NCBI RefSeq assembly: GCF_012027495.1
Contig: NZ_SNUK01000002.1
Coordinates: 393,003-457,002 of the forward strand
Direction: 5' to 3'
Length of the DNA stretch: 64,000 bases
Source: Thermococcus sp. JdF3
GTDB taxonomy: Archaea; Methanobacteriota_B; Thermococci; Thermococcales; Thermococcaceae
The notes beneath the pieces are model-generated. The model was given only the letters and a program-made list of their open reading frames with translations, was not told the origin of the DNA and searched no databases. Numbering within the stretch: the stretch's first letter is position 1; the number at the start of each line of letters is the position of its first letter. Of this stretch, positions 63,331 to 64,000 are shown one piece after another. Made by a program: the position numbers and the translations under genes.

Positions 63331-64000
63331 ATGGAGAGCCTCTTCCTTCTCGTCTTGGGGAACACAGAGATAAGCACCGTACCCGGAATAAGCGTCGCCG
63401 GGGCAACCCCTGAGCTGACGAAGCTCACACCGGTGGCCGATGCGGAATACCTCTTCCACGAGAAGCCCCTGACCATAGACGTGATTCCCGTAACGCCCGA
63501 AGGGCATCCGACGCCTGCGATAATAACCAAGGCCGCGAGGGAGCTCGCGAACTTCCCCGTTCTGGTCGTGAGGGGCGGAACTTATCTCGCTCCCCTCGTC
63601 CCGCACGTGCACGTCAGCGACGCCATTGGGAGAGACTTCAGAAATGGGCCGGCTTTACCCGAGTTCGGGGAGATAATAAAGCGCGCCAGGCTGTTCGGCG
63701 AGGAGCTCAACAAACTGCCGATCAAAGAACTCGTCATCGGGGAATCAACGCCCGGAGGAACGACGACCGCTCAGGCTGTCCTGTGGGCACTCGGCTACGA
63801 CGCGAAGACCAGTTCAGCTTCACCGAACAACCCGCAGGGCCTCAAGGAGAGGGTAATCGGCGAGGCCTTCGAGAGGGCCGGAATCGGGAAAGGTCAACTG
63901 AAGGACAACCCGCTTGAGGCCCTGAGGCAGTTCGGCGACCCCATGATGGCAACGGTGGTGGGTATTTCCCTCGGCTTCAGGAAGAGCGTCGTCTTAGCTG
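63331..64000 (+). CDS. cobT: nicotinate mononucleotide:base phosphoribosyltransferase-like CobT (UPF0284), cut by window end
   Basis: The first 223 codons are present. The start [20 protein letters not shown] and [21 protein letters not shown], followed by [21 protein letters not shown], are typical of the archaeal CobT-like (UPF0284) family, which activates the lower-ligand base. GGTGGTTGG precedes the ATG. It is divergent from cobQ across 68 bases. The rest lies outside the window. Confidence 0.88.
   Translation, partial: MESLFLLVLGNTEISTVPGISVAGATPELTKLTPVADAEYLFHEKPLTIDVIPVTPEGHPTPAIITKAARELANFPVLVVRGGTYLAPLVPHVHVSDAIGRDFRNGPALPEFGEIIKRARLFGEELNKLPIKELVIGESTPGGTTTAQAVLWALGYDAKTSSASPNNPQGLKERVIGEAFERAGIGKGQLKDNPLEALRQFGDPMMATVVGISLGFRKSVVLA

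Overview
The window is a gene-dense stretch of a hyperthermophilic euryarchaeon of the order Thermococcales, most likely the genus Thermococcus. The evidence is the archaeal gene set (Nep1, eIF5A, Nob1, Rpo4, L21e, GatDE, Pus10, sn-glycerol-1-phosphate dehydrogenase, AMP phosphorylase, EndoQ), GGAGGTG/GGTGAT ribosome binding sites, and box A promoters placed about 25 bp before leaderless starts. The S-layer gene is of the Methanococcus/Thermococcus type, and a CAT-anticodon tRNA carries an intron at the archaeal position. I could not fix the species. No gap without a gene exceeds about 220 bases; the larger gaps hold promoters or the repeats listed.

Layout. 0-4.3 kb: nep1, a degenerate NSS-like membrane protein, eIF5A, agmatinase, and a YjdF-like membrane protein. 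4.4-10 kb: an ion-transport block (NhaP-type antiporter, CBS protein coupled to a CPA2 antiporter, a CBS-containing ClC). 10-16.5 kb: endonuclease Q, a decayed galT fragment, thiL, a coupled flippase/PIG-A-like glycosyltransferase/NodB deacetylase cassette, and AmrS. 17.5-20.2 kb: the S-layer gene and an exported companion. 20-26 kb: a radical SAM protein, a ferritin-like protein, the operon L21e-rpo4-DUF655-ksgA, and pus10. 26-30 kb: a Zn-ribbon regulator, gatDE, and intron-containing tRNA-Met. 30-36 kb: rhomboid/IMPase/DUF63, egsA, UPF0179, and pxpABC (5-oxoprolinase). 36-39.3 kb: nob1, a candidate C/D box sRNA, and two adjacent toxin-antitoxin-like operons. 39.3-49 kb: AlkA-like glycosylase, NfeD protease plus stomatin, MinD with a small membrane partner, AMP phosphorylase, and trm5, tRNA-Glu and trm10. 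49-54 kb: valS, an MFS transporter between imperfect direct repeats, and a methyltransferase. 54-64 kb: the late cobalamin pathway (CobD-like decarboxylase, CbiB, DUF71, CobZ, CobS, CobY, CobQ, CobT), interrupted by vapBC, a GH114-like lipoprotein and a DUF4268 nuclease-like gene.

The least ordinary region is 36.86-39.28 kb. There a winged-helix/nucleotidyltransferase gene overlaps a HEPN gene by 83 nt, under three 17-bp palindromes at an exact 22-bp period across its box A. Next to it lies vapBC. Each module ends in a third, translationally coupled gene with a short N-terminal strand/helix segment followed by a coiled coil. The same interval ends in a C/D box sRNA candidate with its own box A. 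Functions come from motif recognition only; no database search was run.
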